In this document: in pieces, positions 8,530-17,313 of the stretch
Layout of the letters: the number at the start of each line of letters is the position of its first letter
Numbering within the stretch: the first letter of the stretch is position 1
From: Caldilineaceae bacterium
GTDB lineage: Bacteria; Chloroflexota; Anaerolineae; Caldilineales; Caldilineaceae
Assembly (NCBI GenBank): GCA_022823185.1
Contig: JAJDXQ010000046.1
Span: 282,956 to 346,955, forward strand
DNA length: 64,000 nucleotides
Direction of reading: 5' to 3'
Notes under the pieces: generated by a model
What the model was told of the DNA's origin: nothing
The model's database searches: none
Seen by the model: only the letters and a program-made list of their open reading frames with translations
Program-made: the position numbers and the translations under genes

Positions 8530-9609
8530 TCAGACCCAGTCTCGCAAGGGGTGTTCACGGTCCGCGAGAGGGAAGGGCGTGCGGCCATGGCGGTGGGCCG
8601 TATAGACGCCGAGTATCATCTCCAGGGACCAGCGGGCGTCGCGTCCGCTTGAGATTGGCTCGCGGTCTTCCTCGAAGGCGGCGATGAGATCGCGTACCAT
8701 GTAGGCGTTTAGTGTATCGAAGCCGGGGTTGGCAGGTTTCAGCACGACCTTCCAGGCCGGCTCGACCATGGCAGGGTTGAAGTTGGGGTGGGGGCAGTGC
8801 AACAGGTAACCGTCCCAATTGAGCAGAATGCCCTCGGTTCCGTGGATCGCCAGGCCGCCGGGACGGGGGCCGGGGCGGACTTCACGGCGGTGCGAGTGGA
8901 AGGTGGCCATGATGCCGTTGTCAAAGGCGTAGGTGGCTTCCAGGTGATCGCCGAGGATGGGGCCGATCTCTTCATCGCCCTGACGCGCATGTTCCGGTCC
9001 GGCGTCTTTCCCGTCCTGGAGGACATAGGCCTGCACCCAGCGGGGATGGCCGAAGAGAAAGCAGAGCATGTCGAGCGAGTGCGTTCCCAGTACCATCAGG
9101 TCTTGGCCGCCGCCGCGGTGGTCCTGCTTGCCGGCACTGTAGACTTCCTTAACTTCGCCGATTGCGCCGGCAGCAATCATTTCTTTAATTCTGTGCGAAG
9201 ACTGGCTGACGCGGCCCTGGTGGGAGACCGCGACCTTCGTGCCGGCGCGGTCGCAGGCCTCGATCATGGCGTCGGCTTTCGCTAACGTCTGTGTGAACGG
9301 CTTTTCACAGAAGATGCCACGGATACCGGCCTCTGCCGCGGCGATAACCATATCGTGTTTCTGGTCAAGCCAGCGGGGCGCGACGCTGACGATGTCCAGC
9401 TCTTCCTGTTCCAACATCTGCCGGTAGTCGCTGTAAAGGTTTTCGCTGGGGACGCCCAGGCGCTCGCCGGCGGCGGCTCTGCCATCGTCGTCGGCGTCGG
9501 CGACGGCGACCAGATCGATTTCGTCCATTCCCAGGTAGACGGTGTCGAGGCTGTGGCCGTAGTTGCCGCGGCCGGTGTGGCCGATGACGCCGGCTCGGTA
9601 TTTTGTCAT
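8530..9609 (-). CDS. Gfo/Idh/MocA family oxidoreductase (first of three in the operon)
   Basis: NAD(P)-dependent sugar or cyclitol dehydrogenase-like protein of 359 residues. The start at 9609 follows GAGGAG and overlaps the stop of the sialidase-like gene by ATGA, indicating translational coupling; a longer frame to 9669 has no comparable site. The N-terminal Rossmann part begins MTKYRAGVIGHTGRGNYGHS, a stretched variant of the usual GxGxxG. The EKPFTQTL segment supplies the conserved Lys of the EKP motif, and SHQGRVSQSSHRIKEMI and DLMVLGTHSLDML belong to the substrate domain, where the latter carries the typical late His. Its place among sialidase, Ldh2 and aldolase genes suggests oxidation of a hexose or acid-sugar unit. 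Confidence 0.88.
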   Translation of the reverse strand: MTKYRAGVIGHTGRGNYGHSLDTVYLGMDEIDLVAVADADDDGRAAAGERLGVPSENLYSDYRQMLEQEELDIVSVAPRWLDQKHDMVIAAAEAGIRGIFCEKPFTQTLAKADAMIEACDRAGTKVAVSHQGRVSQSSHRIKEMIAAGAIGEVKEVYSAGKQDHRGGGQDLMVLGTHSLDMLCFLFGHPRWVQAYVLQDGKDAGPEHARQGDEEIGPILGDHLEATYAFDNGIMATFHSHRREVRPGPRPGGLAIHGTEGILLNWDGYLLHCPHPNFNPAMVEPAWKVVLKPANPGFDTLNAYMVRDLIAAFEEDREPISSGRDARWSLEMILGVYTAHRHGRTPFPLADREHPLRDWV

Positions 9610-11309
9610 GTCAACTCCTCTTCGGTGACGATGTATGCCTTGATTTTGGGTTGTGCGGCCGTCGTCCAAGTTGCGTCTCTGAATTCGTCGTTTGAGTAGT
9701 CCGCCATAACGATTGTGCCATCCTCCATCTGGTCCCAGTTGCTGTAGCCGGAGTCGGCGGTGGCGTCGAGGCGGACCATGCGATCGCGGCGGAACTGGTC
9801 GGGATAGTTACCGGAATCGGCCTGCCAGGACCAGTTGATGCTGTGGCCGTGCGAGTTGTCGACCGAGGCGCTGACGGAACGCCAGTGCGAGACGCCTGGC
9901 AGATTGCTGCCGAAGCGGACGAGCCGGGCGCCGGATATGTTTATTGTCTCTTGCAATCGAAGTCGACCATCGACGTAGACAGAGATTTCGCCTTCGGAGA
10001 GCACGATTTTGTATTGGCGCCACTGGGTCGCGTCCAGCTGGAAACTGTAGATCGAGGGCGAGCCTGGCTCGCTGGCATTCACCGGCGAGCCGGTAGTGCT
10101 GTGGAGGGTAGCTTCCTCCTGGCTGCTCTGGGTCACGCGGACTTCCTGTGGGGTGATGCGGACGCGACAGCCGGCATAGAGATCACAGCCCTCGCTGGAT
10201 GGATCGGCGAGGCGGAGTTCTGCTTCCAGTTCGACGCGTGCGCTGCTCGTGAGCGCCGGATATAAGGAGAAGAATACCTGTTTCTCCGGCCTACTGTCGG
10301 TGTTCAACGTTAGGTAACCTTTGGCAAGAAAACAGCGGGACTCGTCCCAGATGAATGAGGCGGGCTCGAACCCGAGTTTTTCAGCCGGATCCCAGATGAA
10401 CGCATAGGTGGCGAAAGTTCCCCAGCGATTGCGGTAGGTGACCAGGAGTTTGCCGGATTTCAGTTTATGTACGGCGGTGCGCTGGCCGTAGAAGGGGGCG
10501 AGTACTGGCTCCTCCCATGTTCTGCCGTAGTCATAACTGTGGATGAGGCGGCTTGGCTGAACGAAGGCTCCGTTGGCGAAGCCGATGCGGGTGATTGCCA
10601 GGAGGTGGCCCGGTTCCAGTTCAACGATGCCTACTTCGGAGTCGCCGTGGTAGGGATCGTCGGAAATTGTGGCCGAGCGGGTCCATGTTTTGCCTTGATC
10701 GTCTGAAAAGGCGGCGGTGTTGCGGTGGTAGAGGCTGTAGCCGGGTGGGGGAGGGGTCTCGAAAACGTCGGTCTCGACCGGCTCGGTGCGCGTGTAGACA
10801 AGGGAGCCGTCTGAAAGGTCTACGACGTAGCCGGGTTCGCCGCCAACGTCGTCACATTGGACGGGTTCGCTCCACGTGCGGCCGTCGTCTTGGCTCCAGA
10901 AGAGAAAATTGGCCATGCCTCTGGGGGGCCGCTGCCAGGAGGCGAGGCGCGGCCAGTCGTCGCCCGGGGTTCGATGGCCCTGATCACAGATGATGACGAG
11001 CCGCCCGTCGCGCAGGCGGCTCAGTTGGGGCGCGATCCAGACGCTGTTGTGCTCCCAGACGTTTCGACTCGAGATGGGGCGGTGGCCATGCCAGGCGCGA
11101 CCGCGGTCGCCGGAGTAGGCGACCATGATGTGTGTGCTGACGGCTGAGTGGGAGTCGGAGAGCCGGTAGACGGCGACCAGTCCCGTTGGCGTCGCGACGA
11201 CGTTTGCGACGGAATGATACCAGCCGCGCGGATTGGGGGAGCGCAGTTCAGCCGCGTAGCTATTCTGATCGGCGATGACGAACTTTTTGTCGTCAGGAAC
11301 CGCTCGCAT
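9606..11309 (-). CDS. Sialidase-like (BNR/Asp-box) propeller protein with a jelly-roll insertion
   Basis: The protein has 567 residues. Four Asp-box repeats mark blades of a six-bladed sialidase-type propeller: SGDRGRAW (66-73), SQDDGRTW (139-146), SDDQGKTW (202-209) and SYDYGRTW (258-265). A region at about 310-485 interrupts the propeller with a concanavalin-like pattern (ARVELEAELRLAD, QWRQYKIVLSEGEISVYVDG), and propeller-like sequence resumes near the C-terminus (RLDATADSGYSNWDQMEDG). There is no signal peptide, so it would act inside the cell. Sialidase-fold proteins can be exo-sialidases, other glycosidases or plain binding proteins. I cannot confirm the arginine triad and Tyr/Glu pair, so activity is unproven. 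It overlaps the next gene by ATGA. Confidence 0.8.
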   Translation of the reverse strand: MRAVPDDKKFVIADQNSYAAELRSPNPRGWYHSVANVVATPTGLVAVYRLSDSHSAVSTHIMVAYSGDRGRAWHGHRPISSRNVWEHNSVWIAPQLSRLRDGRLVIICDQGHRTPGDDWPRLASWQRPPRGMANFLFWSQDDGRTWSEPVQCDDVGGEPGYVVDLSDGSLVYTRTEPVETDVFETPPPPGYSLYHRNTAAFSDDQGKTWTRSATISDDPYHGDSEVGIVELEPGHLLAITRIGFANGAFVQPSRLIHSYDYGRTWEEPVLAPFYGQRTAVHKLKSGKLLVTYRNRWGTFATYAFIWDPAEKLGFEPASFIWDESRCFLAKGYLTLNTDSRPEKQVFFSLYPALTSSARVELEAELRLADPSSEGCDLYAGCRVRITPQEVRVTQSSQEEATLHSTTGSPVNASEPGSPSIYSFQLDATQWRQYKIVLSEGEISVYVDGRLRLQETINISGARLVRFGSNLPGVSHWRSVSASVDNSHGHSINWSWQADSGNYPDQFRRDRMVRLDATADSGYSNWDQMEDGTIVMADYSNDEFRDATWTTAAQPKIKAYIVTEEELT

Positions 11310-11314
11310 CGACC

Positions 11315-12367
11315 TCAGTGCCCCGGAGGAAGAGGAAGGTCGACGCGAACGTTGCCGCGAGCGTGTGATTGGAGGAAGCCGACCAAAATCTCGACCGTCT
11401 TCTTGGCTTCCCTTGCCGGGCTGAGCATGTCGCTGCCGGTTTCGATTGCGGCGATCAGGTCGGCGACGCAGGCCGGAATCCTGGTGTACAGGTGTGTTTC
11501 AAAGGGAAGGAATTCGGAGTTATTTCTGTCGCGGCGGATGACGCGACTGTTGTGGTCGTCGAGCATGGCAGTTTCGCCGTAGACCTGGAAGGTAAAACTG
11601 GCGGCGAATTGTGATTTGTTGGCGTTGACGAAGGCGCGCACGCCGTTGCGAAAATGGACGTAGCCTGAGACGGCGGGGTCGGTTGCCGGATCCCTACCGC
11701 CGTCGCCAAGATACCTGTCATAGTGGTCGTAGCCAGGTTCCAGCTCGGCGAAGACCCACTCCGGCTCCGAATCAGCGAAGAAGCAGACGCCGTCGACCAG
11801 GTGTGTGCCATTGCGGAACATCATGGCGCGCGGTCCGCCCAGCGTGGCGACAATGCGTTGCACTTCACCTATGGAGCCGCTGCGGATCGCTTCGCGGGCG
11901 ACATCGTAGTGGGGTCCCCAGCGATTGGTGTGGTCGACGGAAAGGAGCGTTCCGCTCGCTTCGCAGGCTTCGATCATGCGTGTGCATTCGTCCACGGTTG
12001 TTGCGAACGGTTTTTCGCAGATGATGCCCTTGACACCTGCGTTGGCCGCTTCCACGACGATATCTGTGTGGCGGTGGTCTGAGGTGACGACACTGACGAT
12101 ATCGAGGTTTTCGCGTTCGATCATGGCGCGATAGTCGGTATAGGTCTCCAGTTCACCGAACTCCTGCCCCCACGTTTGGGCGACTTTTTCGAAGAGTTCG
12201 TGTTTCAGATCGCAGACGGCGACGACGTCGGTTTGGGGGTTAAGGTGGTAGGCGCCCAAGTGCGAAGATGGACTGGGCGTCTTCAGGATGTTGTTCGGTT
12301 CGGCGGCCGGCCGGTTGGCCGCGATTCCCGACAGGCCGACAACGCCGACTCGATATCGCTGCTCCAT
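11315..12367 (-). CDS. Gfo/Idh/MocA family oxidoreductase (second in the operon)
   Basis: Dehydrogenase-like protein of 350 residues. The dinucleotide-binding start is VGVVGLSGIAANRPA, again lacking a clean GxGxxG. It is followed by VVAVCDLKHELFEK, the EKPFATTVDECTRMIEACE helix with the catalytic-motif Lys, and the substrate domain with FRNGTHLVDGVCFF. The order and length are normal for the family, which oxidises or reduces sugars, inositols or their nucleotide forms. It ends five bases before the sialidase-like gene and follows the Ldh2-type gene by 12 bases, so all are in one transcript. It differs clearly from the other two Gfo copies of the operon, so they probably serve different steps. 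Confidence 0.88.
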   Translation of the reverse strand: MEQRYRVGVVGLSGIAANRPAAEPNNILKTPSPSSHLGAYHLNPQTDVVAVCDLKHELFEKVAQTWGQEFGELETYTDYRAMIERENLDIVSVVTSDHRHTDIVVEAANAGVKGIICEKPFATTVDECTRMIEACEASGTLLSVDHTNRWGPHYDVAREAIRSGSIGEVQRIVATLGGPRAMMFRNGTHLVDGVCFFADSEPEWVFAELEPGYDHYDRYLGDGGRDPATDPAVSGYVHFRNGVRAFVNANKSQFAASFTFQVYGETAMLDDHNSRVIRRDRNNSEFLPFETHLYTRIPACVADLIAAIETGSDMLSPAREAKKTVEILVGFLQSHARGNVRVDLPLPPGH

Positions 12368-12379
12368 GTGGTTTGCCTC

Positions 12380-13420
12380 CTAATGTTCCTGGGTCAAGGA
12401 AACGTTCAATTTATCGGCCCACGCTTCGATCTTGCGGAAGGTTTCTGAGGGTACTTCGATCCCTTCGGCCAGGCGTTGCCGGCGTGAGCGGTGTTCGAAG
12501 TCTCCGGGGACGAGCACTTCGTCGAATCCCGGCGCTGGCGGAATCGACTTCATTGCGTCCAATACGGCGCGCACGTTGCGCTGGTAGCCGTCAAGGGGTG
12601 TAAAGGCGTTAACGTCGTAGACCTGCATGAAGAGGCCCGCCATCGAGGTCAGCTCGGCGTTGAACTCGCCTGCCAGCCCGCCCATGAGGCTGAAAAAGAG
12701 TGAGAGCGCGTAGCCCTTGTGGGCCCCAAACGGCAGAAGGTAGCCGCCCTTTCTGAATTCTTTGGGATTCGTACTGGGGTTGCCCTGGCTGTCGACCATC
12801 ACGCCTTCGGGAACATCCAGTCCTTTACTCAGGGCTACCAGGATCTTTCCTCCGGCGACGACGCTAGTGGCGAAATCTATCACGAAGGGCGCGTCATCAC
12901 CGGTGGGGATTCCGACAGCAATGGGGTTGGTGCCCAGGGCGCCGCGGGCGCCGCCAAATGGGACGACCTGTGATCCGGCTGCAGACGCGCCTCCCAGCGT
13001 TATGATTGTGATACAGCCGGCCTTTGCCGCCTGCTCGGCATATTCACCGACGCGGCCGATGTGGGTGGTATTCTGGAAAGTGACGCAACAGACGGCGGAT
13101 TTCCTTGCTCTTTCGATAGCCCACTCCATTGCACTGCGGCTCATGACGTGGCCGAAGCAGCTGTGTCCGTCGACATGCATCGTGTTGGTGCTCTCACGGA
13201 CGATTTCGGGGTAGGCTTTGCAGTCAAGGTGGCCGTCCTCGATGCGGTCGAGGTACATGGGGACGAACTGTACCCCGTGTGAGTCATGGCCGGCGAGGTT
13301 GGCATTGACGAGAATCTCCGCGACTGTGGAGGCAATGTCATCGGGGGCTCCCGCGGCCGCGAACAGTTTGCGGCTGATCTGGAGAAGATAGTCGGCTGAG
13401 TGGCGGGTGGAATCTGTCAT
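12380..13420 (-). CDS. Ldh2-family malate/L-lactate/ureidoglycolate-type dehydrogenase
   Basis: The protein has 346 residues and belongs to the NAD(P)-dependent Ldh2 family (YlbC/AllD, DlgD/YiaK and L-sulfolactate dehydrogenases), not the Rossmann lactate dehydrogenases. Landmarks are the N-terminal helical part with NLAGHDSHGVQFVPMYLDRI, where SHG carries the catalytic His, then VDGHSCFGHVMSRSAM, GTNPIAVGIP with FVIDFATSVVAGGKI, and PFGAHKGYALSLFFSLMGG. Members reduce 2-oxo acids or 2,3-diketogulonate. With sugar oxidoreductases and an aldolase in the same operon, a 2-keto sugar-acid substrate is plausible. The start at 13420 is preceded by a GAGGAGAC site. Confidence 0.88.
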   Translation of the reverse strand: MTDSTRHSADYLLQISRKLFAAAGAPDDIASTVAEILVNANLAGHDSHGVQFVPMYLDRIEDGHLDCKAYPEIVRESTNTMHVDGHSCFGHVMSRSAMEWAIERARKSAVCCVTFQNTTHIGRVGEYAEQAAKAGCITIITLGGASAAGSQVVPFGGARGALGTNPIAVGIPTGDDAPFVIDFATSVVAGGKILVALSKGLDVPEGVMVDSQGNPSTNPKEFRKGGYLLPFGAHKGYALSLFFSLMGGLAGEFNAELTSMAGLFMQVYDVNAFTPLDGYQRNVRAVLDAMKSIPPAPGFDEVLVPGDFEHRSRRQRLAEGIEVPSETFRKIEAWADKLNVSLTQEH

Positions 13421-13512
13421 CGGTCTCCTCTGAGGTTGAAGCGGACTGGCTGTTGTTTCTGTCTCAGTCGCGCTTGAAAAGTGGCCTGGATGGGAAATCA
13501 GAACGGGGGATT

Positions 13513-14682
13513 CTATGCGGGGTCGACTTCACGGGTCAGCGGCAGGTTGACGACGCGTCCCTCGGCGGCCGATTTATATCCTGCCAAAAGGATTTCAGTA
13601 AGAAAGGCAGCCTGACGCGCATTCATCTCGCTCTCGCGCTCCTCGAAGATGCAGTCTATAAAGTAGCTTGCGTCGGTGCGGCTTTCCAGTGTTGACGGCA
13701 GGGAGGCGATGGTGCGTTTGGGTTGAGCGTTGACTTCATCCTGGGTTGTGCGCCAGAAACCCATGGGGTCGCGGGGGTTGATCTCAGGGGGCGTCCACGG
13801 CTGGTCGTTTGCGTAGACTTCCAAGCGAGGTCGATTGGCGTCAAGGAACATAGATCCTTCGGCGCCGATGATGTGAATCTGATTGGCGCCGCCAGCCGGG
13901 TGGCTTGCCCATCCGATGCGCCCTCCGGTGATCGTCGCGGTTGCTCCGCCCTCCAGGGTCAGTGAAAGGAAGCCGAAATCTTCCGTATTGCGGTTCTGGT
14001 GTTCTGCGAAGAAGTAGTTGGCTGTGCTGCCGAAGACGGACTCGACTGCGCGCCCGGCCAGCATGCAGACAAATCCCAGGGCGTATACGCCTATGGCGTA
14101 CAGCTCGGCTTTTGCGTCGACAAAGTTGGAGATTACGGGCGGGTAGATTGCCTGCCGCGGCGTACCCAGCATTGCCGTTCCGTTCGGCCCTTTGGAGAAC
14201 AGGTTATCGACATGAATGGCCTTCAGTTCACCTATAGCTCCTGACTTGACGACCTGGCGCGCCTGCTGTACCCACGCCTGGTGGTTGGAGCTGAACATCT
14301 GGCTGCGGACGCCGGCCCGCTCGATTGCGGCGACGGCCGCGTCGGCGTGGGACAGGTAGGGGGTCATGGGCTTGTCGACATAGACGTGTTTGCCGCCCGC
14401 GGCGCAGCGGGCGGCGATGCGGCCGCGGCGCTCAGGGTCGGCGCAGTTTGAGACGAGGTGCACGTCATCGCGGGCCAGGGCTTCGTCGAGGTCGGGAAAA
14501 TAGGGGATGTCCAGGTCCTCTGCGAATTGTTTGTTCAGCTGCGCGCGCTCGGGGGGAACGTCTACTTCGTCACTTAGGCCGACGAGCCGGCAGCGGGGAT
14601 CGTCCCGCAGGTTCAAGGCGTAGTTTTCCTGGTGCGTGAGTCTGCCCGAGATAAGAAGGACACCTAGTTGCTGGCTGCTCAT
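13513..14682 (-). CDS. Gfo/Idh/MocA family oxidoreductase (third in the operon)
   Basis: The protein has 389 residues from the ATG at 14682, which has a GGAG site and overlaps the preceding gene by ATGA. Extension to 15093 would read through that gene and is not supported. The N-terminus (QLGVLLISGRLTHQENYALNL) shows almost no glycine-rich loop, and the usual EKP is VDKPMTP. Cofactor binding may therefore be altered. The rest keeps the family pattern: SNCADPERRGRIAARCAAGGKHVYVDKP, SGAIGELKAIHVDN, and a C-terminal sheet with FLSLTLEGGATATITGG and IHIIGAEGSMFLD. This late GxEG-like strand resembles the one in the orphan domain protein encoded immediately upstream, suggesting the two were once partners or paralogues. 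Confidence 0.82.
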   Translation of the reverse strand: MSSQQLGVLLISGRLTHQENYALNLRDDPRCRLVGLSDEVDVPPERAQLNKQFAEDLDIPYFPDLDEALARDDVHLVSNCADPERRGRIAARCAAGGKHVYVDKPMTPYLSHADAAVAAIERAGVRSQMFSSNHQAWVQQARQVVKSGAIGELKAIHVDNLFSKGPNGTAMLGTPRQAIYPPVISNFVDAKAELYAIGVYALGFVCMLAGRAVESVFGSTANYFFAEHQNRNTEDFGFLSLTLEGGATATITGGRIGWASHPAGGANQIHIIGAEGSMFLDANRPRLEVYANDQPWTPPEINPRDPMGFWRTTQDEVNAQPKRTIASLPSTLESRTDASYFIDCIFEERESEMNARQAAFLTEILLAGYKSAAEGRVVNLPLTREVDPA

Positions 14683-15173
14683 GGCTGGTCTCCTTCGGGG
14701 GACAGAGAAACCGGCTGTTTGGTTGAAAGTGACCGGTCGATTGCCGCCAGTGTTTCGGGAGAGGGTGGCCCGGCAGATAGACCAGCGCCGGTGTCCCCGC
14801 GACCGGCATGATCTTGCGGCGTGGAGAGGATGTCGGAATCGGTGAGATAGATAGCGCCTTGCGCGCCGAGGACGATCAGATTCGTAGAGGGATCGTCGTG
14901 GGCGAGGGCAATTGCCAGGAGGGCTGATTCGCCGTTCCTGAATTCCAGGGCGAGGGAGAGGTGGCCGTCGTCTGTTGAGCCGGTGGCGTAGAGCCGGCGG
15001 GGGGTGGCTGACAGCCATGAGCCTGTGTAAGCGGTCATCTCGGCGAGAAGCGGCTTGAGTTGTTCGCAATCCCGGGCTGCGGCCGCGGTCCACCGGACAA
15101 AGACAGGGGCGCCGACGCGGCCGTTGGCGAGCGTCTCACTGACGGTTTGATTCAACACCGTCCAATTGTACAT
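14679..15173 (-). CDS. Orphan Gfo/Idh/MocA C-terminal-domain-like small protein
   Basis: The protein has 164 residues. The ATG at 15173 is chosen because AGGAGCC lies just upstream; the longer frame to 15293 overlaps the permease gene. The sequence lacks any Rossmann part but matches the substrate-domain pattern of Gfo/Idh/MocA proteins: NGRVGAPVFVRWT, LYATGSTDDGHLSLALEFRNG and LIVLGAQGAIYLTD. The C-terminal 40 residues are Pro/Ser-rich. Its stop overlaps the next Gfo gene by ATGA, so the two may be made in equal amounts and form a complex. Only 76 bases separate it from the permease gene, so there is no room for a lost N-terminal half in place. The function is unknown. Confidence 0.62.
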   Translation of the reverse strand: MYNWTVLNQTVSETLANGRVGAPVFVRWTAAAARDCEQLKPLLAEMTAYTGSWLSATPRRLYATGSTDDGHLSLALEFRNGESALLAIALAHDDPSTNLIVLGAQGAIYLTDSDILSTPQDHAGRGDTGAGLSAGPPSPETLAAIDRSLSTKQPVSLSPEGDQP

Positions 15174-15249
15174 AGCAGGCTCCTGGAAATCTTGACACAC
15201 GGCGACACTTAACTGTAGATGGCTGAAATTGGAGAGCCCCGGAACGATC

Positions 15250-16233
15250 CTAGGAATCGGCCTGGCGCGGGTTGAGGGCGTCATTGAGGCCATCGCCCAG
15301 GAAGTTGATGCCTACGGAGACGATGGCGATGGTCAGGCCGGGCACGGCGACGAGCCAGGGGCGGTAGCGCCAGCTGAGCGAATTGTCCTGGATCATTGCG
15401 CCCCAACTTGCCTGAGGAGGTTGAACGCCCACGCCTAGAAAACTCAGGCCTGATTCAGCGACGATTGCCCCGCCGAAGCTGAAGGTTACGAGGACGATGA
15501 GCGGGCCGAGGGCGTTCGGTATCAGGTGCTTCACCAGAATCTTTGCCTGGCTGACACCAATTGCGCGCGCCGCTTCGATGAACTCCTTTTCGCGCAGGGA
15601 CAGGATTTGACCCCGGATCAGACGGGCGTAGCCGGGCCACTGGATGAAAGACAGCGCGCCGAAAACGACGATCAGGTCCACATAGGTGGGTGTGGCGAAG
15701 AATTCCAGGCCTGTGGATTCATGCATGGAATCCACCCAATCGGCGACAGGTTTGCGAAATGTAGCGGCCATCAACGACGCGAAGAGGAGTTGGGGAATCG
15801 ACATGGTAACGTCAATGGCGCGGCCGACCAGCCAGTCGGTCCAGCTGCCTGCATAGGCGGCGACGGCCCCCAGAATGGTTCCCAGGATGAGACTGAATAA
15901 CGTAGAGATGATGGCGACGATGCCTGCCGTGCGCGCGCCCCACATGATCCGGCTCAACATGTCCCTTCCAAGATCGTCGGTGCCCAGTAGGTAGTCGGCG
16001 CTCGGACCTTCAGCGACCCGGTCGAGGTTTTGAAGCATGTAGGGATAGGGGGCAATATATGGTCCGAAGATCGCAGTAATGAAGAGGAGCAGGAAGATGA
16101 CGAGACCGGCCATGGAAAGTCTGTTCCGCACGAGGCGCCGGAAGGCGTCGGACCACAGGCCGCGCGTTTGCATTTCTTGTGTTTCGAGTTCCAGCGCGAG
16201 GTCCGCTGTGGTTGCGGAATCCGTTTCAGCCAT
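15250..16233 (-). CDS. ABC transporter permease, DppC/OppC type
   Basis: Permease of 327 residues. A cytoplasmic N-terminal tail of about 45 residues (EMQTRGLWSDAFRRLVRNRLS) precedes the first membrane segment (MAGLVIFLLLFITAIFG). Typical markers follow: LGTDDLGRDMLSRIMWGART, the coupling loop EAARAIGVSQAKILVKHLIPNA, SFLGVGVQPPQASWGAM and the end motif INFLGDGLNDALNPR. An unusual loop with VADWVDSMHESTG lies between membrane segments. It follows the OppB-type gene by 92 bases and precedes the sugar oxidoreductase genes. No ATPase is encoded in this operon. Confidence 0.93.
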   Translation of the reverse strand: MAETDSATTADLALELETQEMQTRGLWSDAFRRLVRNRLSMAGLVIFLLLFITAIFGPYIAPYPYMLQNLDRVAEGPSADYLLGTDDLGRDMLSRIMWGARTAGIVAIISTLFSLILGTILGAVAAYAGSWTDWLVGRAIDVTMSIPQLLFASLMAATFRKPVADWVDSMHESTGLEFFATPTYVDLIVVFGALSFIQWPGYARLIRGQILSLREKEFIEAARAIGVSQAKILVKHLIPNALGPLIVLVTFSFGGAIVAESGLSFLGVGVQPPQASWGAMIQDNSLSWRYRPWLVAVPGLTIAIVSVGINFLGDGLNDALNPRQADS

Positions 16234-16325
16234 ACTGTTTTCCTCAGTGCAGTTCCCGTTGGCCCTGTTGTGGAAGGAGTGAAGGCAAGAGTGTGCTCTC
16301 CTGGACGAGACTTGATTGCCGCTTT

Positions 16326-17273
16326 TCAGTCGTAGGCGACGCGGGGGTCCAGGAGGGGGTAGACCAGATCGACGATGAGATTGAGGGCCATCGTCATGCC
16401 GGCGGTGAAGAGTACGACACCGTTGATCATGTTGAAGTCCCGGCCTGAGAGCCCCTGCTGAAAGAGGCGGCCCAAACCGGGCAGGTTGAAGGCAAGTTCA
16501 AGGAACACAGCCCCCCACATGAAGTCGTCCACCAGGAGCCCGAGCGAGGTAACGACGGGGATGAGCGCGTTGCGGGCCACGTGGCGCGCCATCACCTTGA
16601 CTTCGGTCAGACCTTTGGCGCGTGCGGTTCGAACATAGTCATTCTGCATGACTTCGAGGATGCCGCCGCGTGTTTGGCGGATGACGCCGGCAAGGGAGCG
16701 GGTTGAGATGATGGCGGCGGCTAGAAAATAGGAAGGATGCAGGGGGCCCTTCCACCCGCGGGGAACGTTCATGAGGTCCAGCCACAGGACGGTTACGATC
16801 AGCATGACGGGAACCAGTACATAGGGTGGAATGGACCAGAAGAACAGGCTCCCGCTAACGATGGAATAGTCCAGCCAGGTGTTGTGAAACCGGGCCGCGA
16901 TCATGCCTAAGGGGATGCCGATGAAGGCCATGATCACCAATACGCCCAGCGCCAGTTGTCCGGAGACGGGCAGGGCCCGTTTTATTCGGGGCCAGATGGG
17001 TGCGGCGTCCAGGAAGGAGTAGCCGAATTTGCCCTGGAGCAGGTTGCCCATATAGGTGCCGAATTGCACGTGGAAGGGCCGGTCGAGGCCATACTGGCTG
17101 CGCAGATCCGCGACTTCCTCCTCATTGAGATAAACGCCCTGCGCGGCCCATTGGGAACGCAGGATGGTAACCGGATCGATTGGACCGAGGTAGCCCAGGA
17201 GGAAGACGATCAGCAGCGTTGCGAAAAGAGTTGGGATGATGATCAACACACGCAACGAGAGATAGCGGGTCAC
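16326..17273 (-). CDS. ABC transporter permease, DppB/OppB type
   Basis: Permease of 315 residues with the family opening MTRYLSLRVLIIIPTLFATLL, the segment LRSQYGLDRPFHVQFGTYM, the motif NDYVRTARAKGLTEVKV in the cytoplasmic loop and the terminal PLLDPRVAYD. It would form a heterodimeric channel with the OppC-type protein encoded next. Between it and the upstream binding-protein gene there is a perfect 12-base-pair stem-loop (17314-17342). The same arrangement is seen in the other Dpp-like operon of this window. Confidence 0.93.
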   Translation of the reverse strand: MTRYLSLRVLIIIPTLFATLLIVFLLGYLGPIDPVTILRSQWAAQGVYLNEEEVADLRSQYGLDRPFHVQFGTYMGNLLQGKFGYSFLDAAPIWPRIKRALPVSGQLALGVLVIMAFIGIPLGMIAARFHNTWLDYSIVSGSLFFWSIPPYVLVPVMLIVTVLWLDLMNVPRGWKGPLHPSYFLAAAIISTRSLAGVIRQTRGGILEVMQNDYVRTARAKGLTEVKVMARHVARNALIPVVTSLGLLVDDFMWGAVFLELAFNLPGLGRLFQQGLSGRDFNMINGVVLFTAGMTMALNLIVDLVYPLLDPRVAYD

Positions 17274-17313
17274 GGCATTGTCCTCGGCGGGGATTGGCGG
17301 GGGCGGTCTGCGG

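Noticed and set aside
13513..15093. Single 526-residue Gfo protein fused to an N-terminal extension
   Set aside because: The extension is the wrong frame of the preceding small gene; a ribosome site and ATGA overlap mark the true start at 14682.
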